Positions 30,897-38,390 of a stretch of DNA of 39,601 nt are shown piece after piece; the stretch's first letter is position 1; every line of letters begins with the position of its first letter. Origin of the DNA: Nonomuraea aridisoli (GTDB taxonomy: Bacteria > Actinomycetota > Actinomycetes > Streptosporangiales > Streptosporangiaceae); assembly GCF_003236395.1 (NCBI RefSeq), contig NZ_POUD01000059.1:1-39601 (forward strand), given 5' to 3'. A program made the translations under genes and the position numbers. Below the pieces are notes generated by a model. It saw only the letters and a list, made by a program, of their open reading frames with translations, ran no database searches and was not told the origin of the DNA.

Positions 30897-32335
30897 GCGA
30901 GACCGAGACCCAGATCGACATCGACGAGCTGCGCAAACTCTTCCTCTTCGAGCGGCTGACCGACGAGCAGCTCACCATCCTGGCCCGCAGCGGCCGGGTG
31001 CGGACGTACGCGCAGGACGAGGACATCGTCCTGCAGGGCGAGCCGGCCGAGTGCTTCGCGGTGCTCATCGAGGGCGAGGTGCAGATGATCAGCGAGACGG
31101 TCGCCGCCGGCCCCGTCGCGATGCCCCGCACCTCGCAGCCCGGCGTCTACGGCGGCGCCACCGCCGCCTACCTCGGCGACCGGGCACCGCAGACCTACCA
31201 GCACACGCTGCGCGCCACCGCGCCGTCGCGGGTGTTCATGCTGCCCGCGCGGAAGTTCGGCTACATCGTCGCCGAGTGGTTCCCGATGGGGATGCACCTG
31301 CTCGACGGGCTGATGTCGGGCGGCCGCATGCAGCGGGAGATCATCGACCGGCGGCAGCGGCTGACGGCGCTCGGCACGATCACGGCCGGGCTGACCCACG
31401 AGCTGAACAACCCCGCGGCGGCGGCCGTACGCGCGGTGGGCGAGCTGCGCTCGCTGGTCAAGGGCTCGCGCCGGCAGCTCGCCCAGCTGGCCGAGGACGG
31501 CATCCCGCCCGAGCGGCTGCGCGCGCTGATCGAGGTGCAGGAGGCGTGCACGGGCGGCATGGCCGCGCAGCCGAAACGCTCTCCGCTGGAGATCGCCGAC
31601 GCCGAGGACGAGCTCGGTGAGGCGCTGGAGGAGCTGGGCGTCCAGAACGCGTGGGACCTGGCGCCGCCGCTGGTCACGGCCGGGTTCACCAGCGAGCACC
31701 TGGAGGAGATCCGCGAGAAGATCGGCGAGCGGCACATCGCGGGGTCGCTCAACTGGCTGACCAAGGCCGTCGAGATCGCGCAGATGCTCAACGAGGTGAC
31801 CGACGCGACCGACCGCATCACGACGCTGATCCGCTCGGCCAAGCAGTACTCCCAGATGGACCGGGCGCCGTTCCAGCAGATCGATGTGCACGAGCTGCTC
31901 GACAGCACCATCGCGATCTTCCGCGGGAAGATCCCGCCGGGCATCAGCGTGGTCACCCAGTACGACCGCACGCTGCCGACCATCCCGTGTTACGCGGGCG
32001 AGCTCAACCAGGTGTGGACCAACCTCATCCACAACGCGCTCGACGCGATGGGCTCGGACGGCACGCTCACCATCCGCACCGCGCACGACGCCGACGAGGC
32101 GATCGTGGAGATCGGCGACACGGGCCACGGCGTGCCGGAGGCGATCAAGGACCGGATCTTCGAGCCGTTCTTCACCACCAAGACCGTGGGCGAGGGCACG
32201 GGGCTCGGCCTCGACATCTCCTACCGGATCGTGGCGGGGCGGCACGGCGGCGAGATCAAGGTGCGCTCGGTGCCGGGCGACACGTGGTTCGAGGTGCGCC
32301 TGCCGCTCAGGGAGTCGTCCATCGCGCCTGCGTGA
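30893..32335 (+). CDS. Cytoplasmic histidine kinase with N-terminal cyclic-nucleotide-binding domain
   Basis: A 480-residue sensor kinase with no membrane helix. Residues 14-125 form a cNMP-binding domain (LFLFERLTDEQLTIL, EDIVLQGEPAECFAVLIEGE). Residues 155-185 are the dimerisation/H-box, THELNNPAAAAVRAVGEL, with phospho-acceptor His169. Residues 190-330 form a long helical insert (ALIEVQEACTGG; LEEIREKIGERHIAGSL). The ATPase domain has N-box NLIHNALDAM (377-386), G1 DTGHGVP, F-box FEPFFTTK and G2 GEGTGLGL. Its ATG overlaps the stop of the receiver-TrxR gene, so the two form a cognate pair in one operon. Whether it binds cAMP/cGMP is uncertain: the canonical phosphate-binding RTA motif is not clear, with GVYGGATAAYLG in that area. 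Confidence 0.9.
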   Translation: MSETETQIDIDELRKLFLFERLTDEQLTILARSGRVRTYAQDEDIVLQGEPAECFAVLIEGEVQMISETVAAGPVAMPRTSQPGVYGGATAAYLGDRAPQTYQHTLRATAPSRVFMLPARKFGYIVAEWFPMGMHLLDGLMSGGRMQREIIDRRQRLTALGTITAGLTHELNNPAAAAVRAVGELRSLVKGSRRQLAQLAEDGIPPERLRALIEVQEACTGGMAAQPKRSPLEIADAEDELGEALEELGVQNAWDLAPPLVTAGFTSEHLEEIREKIGERHIAGSLNWLTKAVEIAQMLNEVTDATDRITTLIRSAKQYSQMDRAPFQQIDVHELLDSTIAIFRGKIPPGISVVTQYDRTLPTIPCYAGELNQVWTNLIHNALDAMGSDGTLTIRTAHDADEAIVEIGDTGHGVPEAIKDRIFEPFFTTKTVGEGTGLGLDISYRIVAGRHGGEIKVRSVPGDTWFEVRLPLRESSIAPA

Positions 32336-32350
32336 TTTGTTGGTGCCGAT

Positions 32351-32379
32351 TTGTCAACTGCTTCCTTACCGCATGTAAT
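32351..32379 (+). promoter_or_regulatory. Sigma-70-type promoter of the abgT-M20 operon
   Basis: TTGTCA (32351-32356) and TGTAAT (32374-32379) are separated by 17 bp, close to the vegetative consensus. A start near 32386 leaves a leader of about 30 nt containing AAGGAGG. Confidence 0.7.
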
Positions 32380-32414
32380 GTTTGACCGAAATGCGGGAAG
32401 GAGGCGGCCCGGTG

Positions 32415-33956
32415 ATGACGTCCGAGCCGATGGCGGAGTCCCGTTCGCTCGGCGCGCTGCTCAGGGTGCTCGGCGGCATCGAACGGCTCGGCAACAGACT
32501 GCCGCATCCGTTCTGGCTGTTCGTCGTGCTGAGCGCGGTGCTGGCGCTGGTGAGCTGGGGGCTCGCGGCGGCCGGGGTGTCGGCGGTCAACCCGGCGAGC
32601 GGCGAGAGCGTCGTGGCCAGGAACCTGCTCTCGGTCGAGGGCGTGCGGATGATGGTCGGCGACGCGATCGACAACTACACGTCGTTCCCGCCGCTCGGCA
32701 CGATCCTGGTCGTCATGCTCGGCGTCGCGGTGGCCGAACGCTCGGGGCTGCTGGCCGCGGTGCTGCGCTCCGGGGTGTCGAAGGTGTCGCCGAAGTGGGT
32801 GACGTTCGTGCTGGCGTTCACCGGGATGGTCGCGCACGTGGCCTCCGACGCCGCGTACGTCGTGCTCATCCCGCTCGGCGCGCTGGCGTTCCGGGCGGTG
32901 GGGCGCAGCCCGATCCTCGGCATCGTGGTGGCGTTCGTGTCGATCTCGGCCGGCTACGACGCGAGCCCGCTGGTCACGCCGGTGGACGCCGTGCTGTCCG
33001 GGCTGACGACGGCCGCCGCGCACACCATCGACCCGTCCTACGTCGTCACGCCGCTGGCCAACTACTACTTCTCCATCGTGTCGTCCCTCGTGCTGGCCGC
33101 CGCGATCACCCTCGTGACCGAGCGGGTGCTGGCGCGCCGGGTCGAGGCCATGCCCGTCGACCCCGGCGCGCCCGACGACGACCTCGGCTCGCTGACGCTC
33201 GGCGACGGGGAGCGCAAGGGGCTGAAGGCCGCGCTGATCACCCTCGTGGTGCTCGCCGCCGCGATCGTGGCGGCCGTGCTGCCCTCCGGGTCGCCGCTGC
33301 GCGGCGAGGACGGCGGGATCGTGCAGTCGCCGCTGCTCACCTCGATCGCGATCTTCCTCGGGCTCGCGTTCCTGGCCGCCGGCTGGGCGTACGGGAAGGC
33401 GGCCGGGACGATCGGCGGCAGCAGGGACATCCCGGCCTTCATGGCGCACGGGTTCCGCGAGATGGCGCCGATCCTCGTGCTGTTCTTCGCCATCGCGCAG
33501 TTCCTCGCGTACTTCCGCTGGACCGGCCTCGGCGAGATCCTCGCCATCCACGGGGCCGGCCTGCTGCGCTCGGCCGGGGTGAGCGGGCCCGTGGTGTTCC
33601 TCGGCATCCTGCTCGTGGTCACCGTGATCAACCTGGTGGTGACCAGCGGGTCGGCGCAGTGGGCGCTGGTCGGGCCGGTGTTCGTGCCGATGCTGATGCT
33701 GCTGGACATCCCGCCCGAGTACACCCAGGCGCTCTACCGGATCGCCGACTCCTGCACGAACGCGATCACGCCGATGAGCCCGTACTTCGTGATGGCGCTG
33801 GGCTTCCTGCAGCGCTACCGCCGCTCGGCCGGGATCGGCACGCTGGCCTCGATGACGATCCCGCTCGCGTTCACCCTGCTCGTCGTGTGGACGCTGCTGT
33901 TCTTCGCGTTCTGGGCCCTGGGCGTGCCGCTCGGGCCCGGTGCGCCCGTCCCCTAG
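32415..33956 (+). CDS. AbgT-family transporter (p-aminobenzoyl-glutamate type)
   Basis: A 513-residue polytopic membrane protein of the AbgT family, which in E. coli imports p-aminobenzoyl-glutamate and in other bacteria exports sulfonamides. Family blocks visible: ERLGNRLPHPFWLFVVLSAV at the N-terminus, SPKWVTFVLAFTGMVAHVAS, ISAGYDASPLVTPVDAVLSG, and GSAQWALVGPVFVPMLMLLD with TNAITPMSPYFVMALGF. Length and pattern of about twelve helices are normal. The ATG at 32415 is used; the GTG at 32412 is slightly closer to the AAGGAGG site at 32398 and is equally possible. An M20 peptidase gene follows after 11 nt, suggesting import followed by hydrolysis. Confidence 0.9.
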   Translation: MTSEPMAESRSLGALLRVLGGIERLGNRLPHPFWLFVVLSAVLALVSWGLAAAGVSAVNPASGESVVARNLLSVEGVRMMVGDAIDNYTSFPPLGTILVVMLGVAVAERSGLLAAVLRSGVSKVSPKWVTFVLAFTGMVAHVASDAAYVVLIPLGALAFRAVGRSPILGIVVAFVSISAGYDASPLVTPVDAVLSGLTTAAAHTIDPSYVVTPLANYYFSIVSSLVLAAAITLVTERVLARRVEAMPVDPGAPDDDLGSLTLGDGERKGLKAALITLVVLAAAIVAAVLPSGSPLRGEDGGIVQSPLLTSIAIFLGLAFLAAGWAYGKAAGTIGGSRDIPAFMAHGFREMAPILVLFFAIAQFLAYFRWTGLGEILAIHGAGLLRSAGVSGPVVFLGILLVVTVINLVVTSGSAQWALVGPVFVPMLMLLDIPPEYTQALYRIADSCTNAITPMSPYFVMALGFLQRYRRSAGIGTLASMTIPLAFTLLVVWTLLFFAFWALGVPLGPGAPVP

Positions 33957-33967
33957 AAAGGATTCTC

Positions 33968-35101
33968 GTGCTGATCACCGACTGGACCCGGCAGGCCCTG
34001 CCGTCCATGCTCGACGACCTCAGGGCCGTGGTGGAGCTGGAGACGCACAGCTACGACAAGGCCATGCTGGTCAGGGGGCTGCGCGCGATCCGCGCGCGGG
34101 TGGTGGGCCATCTCGGGACTCCCGACGACGAGATCCTGCACGAGGGCGGGCAGCACGGCGACGTCCTGGAGCTCACCTACCGGGGCACGGTGCCGGGCAC
34201 GGTGCTGATGCTCAGCCACTACGACACCGTCTGGCCGACGGGCACGCTCGCGAGCTGGCCGTTCGCCGTCATGGACGACAAGGTCACCGGGCCGGGCGTG
34301 TTCGACATGAAGACGGGGCTCGTCCAGGCGGTCTGGGCGCTGCGCGGGCTGCGCGAGCTGGGGCTGCCGCACCCGAGCGTGCGGTTCCTGTTCAACGGCG
34401 ACGAGGAGATCGGCAGCCCGGCCTCGCGCGAGTTCATCGAGGCGGCCGGCGAGGACGCCCTGGCGACGCTGGTCTTCGAGGCGTCGCTCGACGGGGCGGT
34501 CAAGACGGCCCGCAAGGGCGTGGGGCTGTTCAACGTGACCGTCACCGGCGTCGAGGCGCACGCGGGGCTCGACCCGTACGCGGGGGCGAACGCGATCCAC
34601 GCCCTCGCCGGGATCGTCACCACGCTGGCCGCGGCGGGCTCCCGCGAGCGCGGCACGACCGTGAACGTCGGTCTGATCAACGGCGGCACCGGGCGCAACG
34701 TGGCCGCCGGGCGCGCGACCTGCGGCGTGGACGTGCGGGTCACCGACCCGGCGGAGATGGCGCGGATCGACGAGATGTTCGCCGGGCTGCGGGCCGCCGA
34801 CCCGCGCGTGACGGTCACCGCGACCGGCGAGTGGAACCGGCCGCCCATGGTCCCGAACGCCCCCTCGCAGCGGCTGTTCAAGGAGGCGCAGGCGGTGGCC
34901 GCCGGGCTCGGATGGCAGCTGGAGGAGACCGCGGTCGGAGGCGCCAGCGACGGCAACTTCGTCTCGGCGCTGGGCCGCCCGGTGCTGGACGGCCTCGGCG
35001 CGGTCGGCGACGGGGCGCACGCGCGGCACGAGCACGTGCTGGTCGGCCACATCCCCGAGCGCACCGCCCTCGCGATCGGCCTCATCACCGCCCTGGCGTA
35101 G
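33968..35101 (+). CDS. M20-family metallopeptidase, glutamate carboxypeptidase-like
   Basis: A 377-residue zinc peptidase similar to carboxypeptidase G2. Di-zinc ligands and base are present: His84 (LSHYDTVWP), Asp113 (GPGVFDMKTG), Glu146-Glu147 (FNGDEEIGS), Glu171 (VFEASLDG) and His351 (GDGAHARHEHV). The dimerisation domain (about 185-295, GVEAHAGLDPYAGANAI) interrupts the catalytic domain as usual. CPG2-type enzymes split off C-terminal glutamate from folates and N-acyl amino acids. No signal peptide is visible, so it probably acts inside the cell. It starts at a GTG with AAAGGA 5 nt upstream and is cotranscribed with the abgT-like gene. Together they fit uptake and cleavage of p-aminobenzoyl-glutamate or another N-acyl-glutamate; the exact substrate is inferred. 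Confidence 0.9.
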   Translation: MLITDWTRQALPSMLDDLRAVVELETHSYDKAMLVRGLRAIRARVVGHLGTPDDEILHEGGQHGDVLELTYRGTVPGTVLMLSHYDTVWPTGTLASWPFAVMDDKVTGPGVFDMKTGLVQAVWALRGLRELGLPHPSVRFLFNGDEEIGSPASREFIEAAGEDALATLVFEASLDGAVKTARKGVGLFNVTVTGVEAHAGLDPYAGANAIHALAGIVTTLAAAGSRERGTTVNVGLINGGTGRNVAAGRATCGVDVRVTDPAEMARIDEMFAGLRAADPRVTVTATGEWNRPPMVPNAPSQRLFKEAQAVAAGLGWQLEETAVGGASDGNFVSALGRPVLDGLGAVGDGAHARHEHVLVGHIPERTALAIGLITALA

Positions 35102-35135
35102 ACCTCGTCCACGGCGTCGCCCCGGCCGCTCCCGG

Positions 35136-35723
35136 TCAGCTCAGGGGCAGGCCCGATTCCAGGTGGGCCAGGGCGCGGTCGGCCTCCGCCAGGACGTCCA
35201 TGTCGGGAGTGCGCACCCAGGCGAACCAGAGGGCGACCAGGACGCCCGCGATCGCTCCGGTGATGTTGCGGATCTGCGGGTCGTCCGGGGAGCGGCCCTC
35301 CCGGGCGGCCAGGATCTCCTGGAGGGCCGCGATCTCGCGGGTGACGCCCTTGAGGCTCGCCGCCCACAACTCCGGGACGGTGGCCATGAGCCGCTCCCGT
35401 TCCAGGCTGTCGGCGCGTTCCTCGGGGGTCTGCGCGTCGACCGCCTCCCGCAGCGCCCGGCGTACGGCGGTCACCGGGCCGATCCCGGGCGGCAGCGCCC
35501 GGAGCGCCTCCAGGAAGGGCGGGGCCTGGTCGACCAGCACCAGATCCTCTTTGGTGGCGAAATAGCGGAAGACGGTGCTCGGCGCCACCTCCGCCGCCTC
35601 CGCGATCTGCTCGACCGTCGTGGCCGCGTAGCCCTGCTCGCGAAACAGCCGCAGCGCCTCCTTCCGGATCGCCGCCCTGGTCTTGGCCTTCTTCCGCTCA
35701 CGCAGGCCCGGTCGGTCGTTCAT
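35136..35723 (-). CDS. TetR-family repressor divergent from a P450
   Basis: A 195-residue TetR protein. The helix-turn-helix is at about residues 25-52 (TTVEQIAEAAEVAPSTVFRYF), after RERKKAKTRAAIRKEALRLF, followed by ATKEDLVLVD. The ligand domain is mostly Ala, Leu and Glu. The ATG at 35723 gives the usual TetR N-terminus; an in-frame start farther upstream would cover the intergenic palindromes. It is divergent from the P450 gene across 88 bp that hold two palindromes, one at the P450 promoter, so repression of the P450 by this protein is likely. It is convergent with the M20 gene. Confidence 0.88.
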   Translation of the reverse strand: MNDRPGLRERKKAKTRAAIRKEALRLFREQGYAATTVEQIAEAAEVAPSTVFRYFATKEDLVLVDQAPPFLEALRALPPGIGPVTAVRRALREAVDAQTPEERADSLERERLMATVPELWAASLKGVTREIAALQEILAAREGRSPDDPQIRNITGAIAGVLVALWFAWVRTPDMDVLAEADRALAHLESGLPLS

Positions 35724-35751
35724 GACTCCGCATTCTGGGCGGTACGGCGCC

Positions 35752-35767
35752 CGCGCGTCCACGCGCG
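35752..35767. promoter_or_regulatory. GC-rich palindrome upstream of tetR
   Basis: CGCGCGT-CC-ACGCGCG has perfect 7-base arms and lies 28 bp upstream of the tetR start. It may be a second operator or an mRNA hairpin in the tetR leader. Its base composition is unlike the other palindrome in the same gap. Confidence 0.4.
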
Positions 35768-35791
35768 ATTTGCTGCTAGTCAACTTGCAAA

Positions 35792-35807
35792 TGAGAGTCT
35801 ACTCTCA
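35792..35807. promoter_or_regulatory. TetR operator over the P450 -10 region
   Basis: TGAGAGT-CT-ACTCTCA is an inverted repeat with perfect 7-base arms, ending 4 bp before the P450 ATG. It contains TACTCT (35800-35805), which lies 6 nt before the ATG and would be the -10 element of a leaderless transcript. Repressor bound here would occlude RNA polymerase directly. Confidence 0.75.
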
Positions 35808-35811
35808 AAAT

Positions 35812-36954
35812 ATGCGACTTCCCCGACACCGTGACCCCGCATGCCCCTTCAGCCCTCCCGCCGAGCTGCGCGGGCTGCCCGCGATGAGCCGGCTGGAGTT
35901 CGCCGACGGCCATCTGGGCTGGCTGGCCACCACGATGGCGGCGGCCAAGGTCGTGCTGGGCGACCCCAGGTTCAGCGCCCGCCAGGAGCTCAAGCACGTC
36001 CCCGTACGGTCGGCCCGGCCCGGCGGCCCCGCCGCCCCGGCACCGCCGGGCTTCTTCGCCACCATGGACCCGCCCGGCCACACCCGCTACCGCCGCCTGC
36101 TCACCGGGCGGTTCACCGTCCGCCGGATGCGGGAGCTGGAGCCGCGCGTCGAACGGATCGCCGCCGAGCACCTCGACGCCATGGCGGCCGCCGGCCCGCC
36201 CGCCGACCTGGTCTCCGCGTACGCGCTGCCGATCCCGTCGCTGGTCATCTGCGAGCTGCTCGGCGTGCCGTACGACGACCGCGGGTTCTTCCAGGACCGC
36301 ACCGCGCGCATCGTGCTGCCGGACCGCGACACGGCCGGGGCCATCGCCGACCTGTCGGCGTACCTGGGCGAGCTGGTACGGCGCCGCCGGGCCGAGCCGG
36401 GTGACGACCTGATCAGCGACCTGACGGGCGACCTCACCGACGAGGAGCTGGCCAACGTCGCCATGATCCTGCTGGTCGCCGGGCACGAGACCACCGCCAA
36501 CATGCTCGCCCTGGGCACGTTCGCGCTGCTGGAGCGAGGGGTGGCCTACGAGGAGGGCGCGGTCGAGGAGCTGCTGCGCTGGCTGTCGGTCCTGCAGCTC
36601 GGCGCGCCCTCCAGGGCCGCGCTGGAGGACGTCGAGGTGGCCGGCGCGCTGGTCAGGAAGGGCGAGACGGTCGCCATGTCCCTGTCCGTGGTCAACCGCG
36701 ACCCGGACGAGTTCGACGACCCGGACGCGCTCCTGCCCGGCCGCCCGGAGGCCCGCCGGCATCTCGCCTTCGGCCACGGCGTGCACCAGTGCCTGGGGCA
36801 ACAACTGGCCAGGATCGAGCTGCGCGCCGGATACCGGGCGCTGTTCGACCGCTTCCCCGGCCTGCGCCTCGCCGTGTCCGCCGCCGAGGTGCCGCTGAAG
36901 GAGGGCGCGGCCGTCCACGGCGTGGAGCGCCTGCCGGTGACGTGGCCGACCTGA
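35812..36954 (+). CDS. Cytochrome P450
   Basis: A 380-residue bacterial class I cytochrome P450, cytoplasmic. Signatures: FATMDPPGHTRYRRLLTGRF (the C-helix HTRYR), I-helix LLVAGHETTANM with the oxygen-activating AGHETT (223-228), the ExxR pair Glu253-Arg256 in VEELLRW, and the heme loop LAFGHGVHQCLGQQLA with Cys327 as iron ligand. It is 15-30 residues shorter than most actinomycete P450s, mainly before the heme loop and at the N-terminus. No ferredoxin or ferredoxin reductase gene is adjacent, so redox partners are elsewhere. It is controlled, very probably, by the divergent TetR through the operator at its -10. Substrate unknown; a detoxification or tailoring role is possible. Confidence 0.95.
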   Translation: MRLPRHRDPACPFSPPAELRGLPAMSRLEFADGHLGWLATTMAAAKVVLGDPRFSARQELKHVPVRSARPGGPAAPAPPGFFATMDPPGHTRYRRLLTGRFTVRRMRELEPRVERIAAEHLDAMAAAGPPADLVSAYALPIPSLVICELLGVPYDDRGFFQDRTARIVLPDRDTAGAIADLSAYLGELVRRRRAEPGDDLISDLTGDLTDEELANVAMILLVAGHETTANMLALGTFALLERGVAYEEGAVEELLRWLSVLQLGAPSRAALEDVEVAGALVRKGETVAMSLSVVNRDPDEFDDPDALLPGRPEARRHLAFGHGVHQCLGQQLARIELRAGYRALFDRFPGLRLAVSAAEVPLKEGAAVHGVERLPVTWPT

Positions 36955-36962
36955 TCATCTGC

Positions 36963-36982
36963 CCTGGGAGGAAACCTCCAGG
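36963..36982 (+). terminator. Terminator-like hairpin after the P450
   Basis: CCTGGGAGG and CCTCCAGG form an 8-bp stem with one bulged G and an AAA loop, 9 bp beyond the P450 stop and followed by ATTGTTAG. It separates the P450 from the serine hydrolase gene. Confidence 0.5.
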
Positions 36983-37022
36983 ATTGTTAGGCTCGGGGCC
37001 CGAGTGATCCCGCGGAGGTCCG

Positions 37023-38279
37023 ATGTACTGCGATCCCAGGTTCTCCCGTGTGCGTGAGGTGTTCGAGCGGCAGTTCGCCGAGGGGCAGGAGCTGGGCGCC
37101 GCCTTCGCCGTCTACGAGGACGGCGAGCTGGTCGTGGACCTCTGGGACGGCGTCGCCGACCGGCGCACCGGGCGGCCCTGGGAGCGCGACACCCCGGCGT
37201 TCGCCTATTCCTGCACGAAGGGCGTCGCCGCCGCCGTGCTGCTGCACCTCGCGGAGCAGGGCCTGGTGGACGTGACGGCGCCGGTCGCGGACGTGTGGCC
37301 GGAGTTCGCGGCGAACGGCAAGGAGTCGGTCACCGTCGAACACCTGCTCAGCCACCAGGCCGGGCTGCCGGTGGTGGAGGAGCCGGTGCCGGTCGAGGAG
37401 TTCGAGGACCAGCCGGCGATCGCGGCCCGGCTCGCCCGCCAGGCGCCGGTGTGGGAGCCGGGCACGGCCCACGGCTACCACGCCCTCACGTACGGGTTCC
37501 TGGTCGGCGAGGTGGTCAGGCGGGTGAGCGGCAAATCGGTGGGCGAGCTGGTCGCCGCCGAGATCGCCGGGCCGCTGGGCCTGGAGTTGTGGGTGGGGGC
37601 GCCGGGCTCCGTGATCGCCCGTACGGCCCGGCTCAAGGCCGCGGACCGGCCCACCCGGACCGGCGCGAAACCGACGACCGATCCGCGCGCAGTGGCCCCG
37701 GCGAGCGACGGCCCGGCGGTGACCCCGGCGGACGGCGGACGGGCGGTGACACCGGCGGTCGGTGAGGAAGCGGCGGACGGCGGCCCGGCGGCGGACCCGC
37801 TGGCCCGGATGGCGCGGGCCGCGCTCGATCCCGGCAGCCTGATGAACCGGGCGCTCGGCAACCCCGGCATGCACCTGCTAGAAGGCGGCGCCAACAACCC
37901 CGTCATCCTGCGCGCCGGGTGGCCGGCCGCCGGAGTGGTCACCACCGCCCGAGGGCTGGCCGGCTTCTACCGGTCGGTGGTCTCGGGCGAGATCCTGCGG
38001 CCGGAGACGCTCCAGGAGGCCCTGCGGCCCCGGGTGGACGGCCCCGACCGGGTGTTGTTCCTGCCCAGCTCGTTCGGGCTCGGCTTCATGCGTCCGTCGA
38101 TGATGTTCCCCATGCCGTCGCCGGCGGCGTTCGGCCACTCGGGCATGGGCGGCTCCCTCGGCATGGGCGACCCCGAACGCCGCCTCGGCATCGGCTACGT
38201 CATGAACAAGATGAGCAACGGGGTCTCCGGCGGCCTGCGCGCCCCCAACCTCGTGCGGGCGGTCTACGACTCCCTGTGA
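37023..38279 (+). CDS. Serine hydrolase of the beta-lactamase/penicillin-binding (class C, EstB-like) family
   Basis: A 418-residue protein with the three class C motifs: SCTK (nucleophile Ser63, Lys66), YHA (Tyr152, in GTAHGYHALTYGFL) and HSG (372-374, in FGHSGMGGSLGMG). The Tyr-x-Ala in place of Tyr-x-Asn and HSG in place of KTG are typical of esterase-like members such as EstB and LACTB rather than true beta-lactamases. No signal peptide is visible, so a cytoplasmic esterase or amidase is likely. Residues about 208-258 form a low-complexity Pro/Ala/Thr/Gly-rich insert absent from most relatives. GGAGG precedes the ATG by 4 nt. Substrate unknown. Confidence 0.9.
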   Translation: MYCDPRFSRVREVFERQFAEGQELGAAFAVYEDGELVVDLWDGVADRRTGRPWERDTPAFAYSCTKGVAAAVLLHLAEQGLVDVTAPVADVWPEFAANGKESVTVEHLLSHQAGLPVVEEPVPVEEFEDQPAIAARLARQAPVWEPGTAHGYHALTYGFLVGEVVRRVSGKSVGELVAAEIAGPLGLELWVGAPGSVIARTARLKAADRPTRTGAKPTTDPRAVAPASDGPAVTPADGGRAVTPAVGEEAADGGPAADPLARMARAALDPGSLMNRALGNPGMHLLEGGANNPVILRAGWPAAGVVTTARGLAGFYRSVVSGEILRPETLQEALRPRVDGPDRVLFLPSSFGLGFMRPSMMFPMPSPAAFGHSGMGGSLGMGDPERRLGIGYVMNKMSNGVSGGLRAPNLVRAVYDSL

Positions 38280-38390
38280 GTCACTCATCGTCATACCGCA
38301 TCAACGGTGGGCGAAATATCTGCGGTCGTGACAACCCCAACCCCGGGTGAGACCGTCGAACCGGAGAGGGCTCGCCGATGGGGGTAGGAC

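Noticed and set aside
38277..38287. TGAGTCACTCA palindrome over the serine hydrolase stop
   Set aside because: Short, at a gene end, with no T-run and no promoter elements; may be chance.
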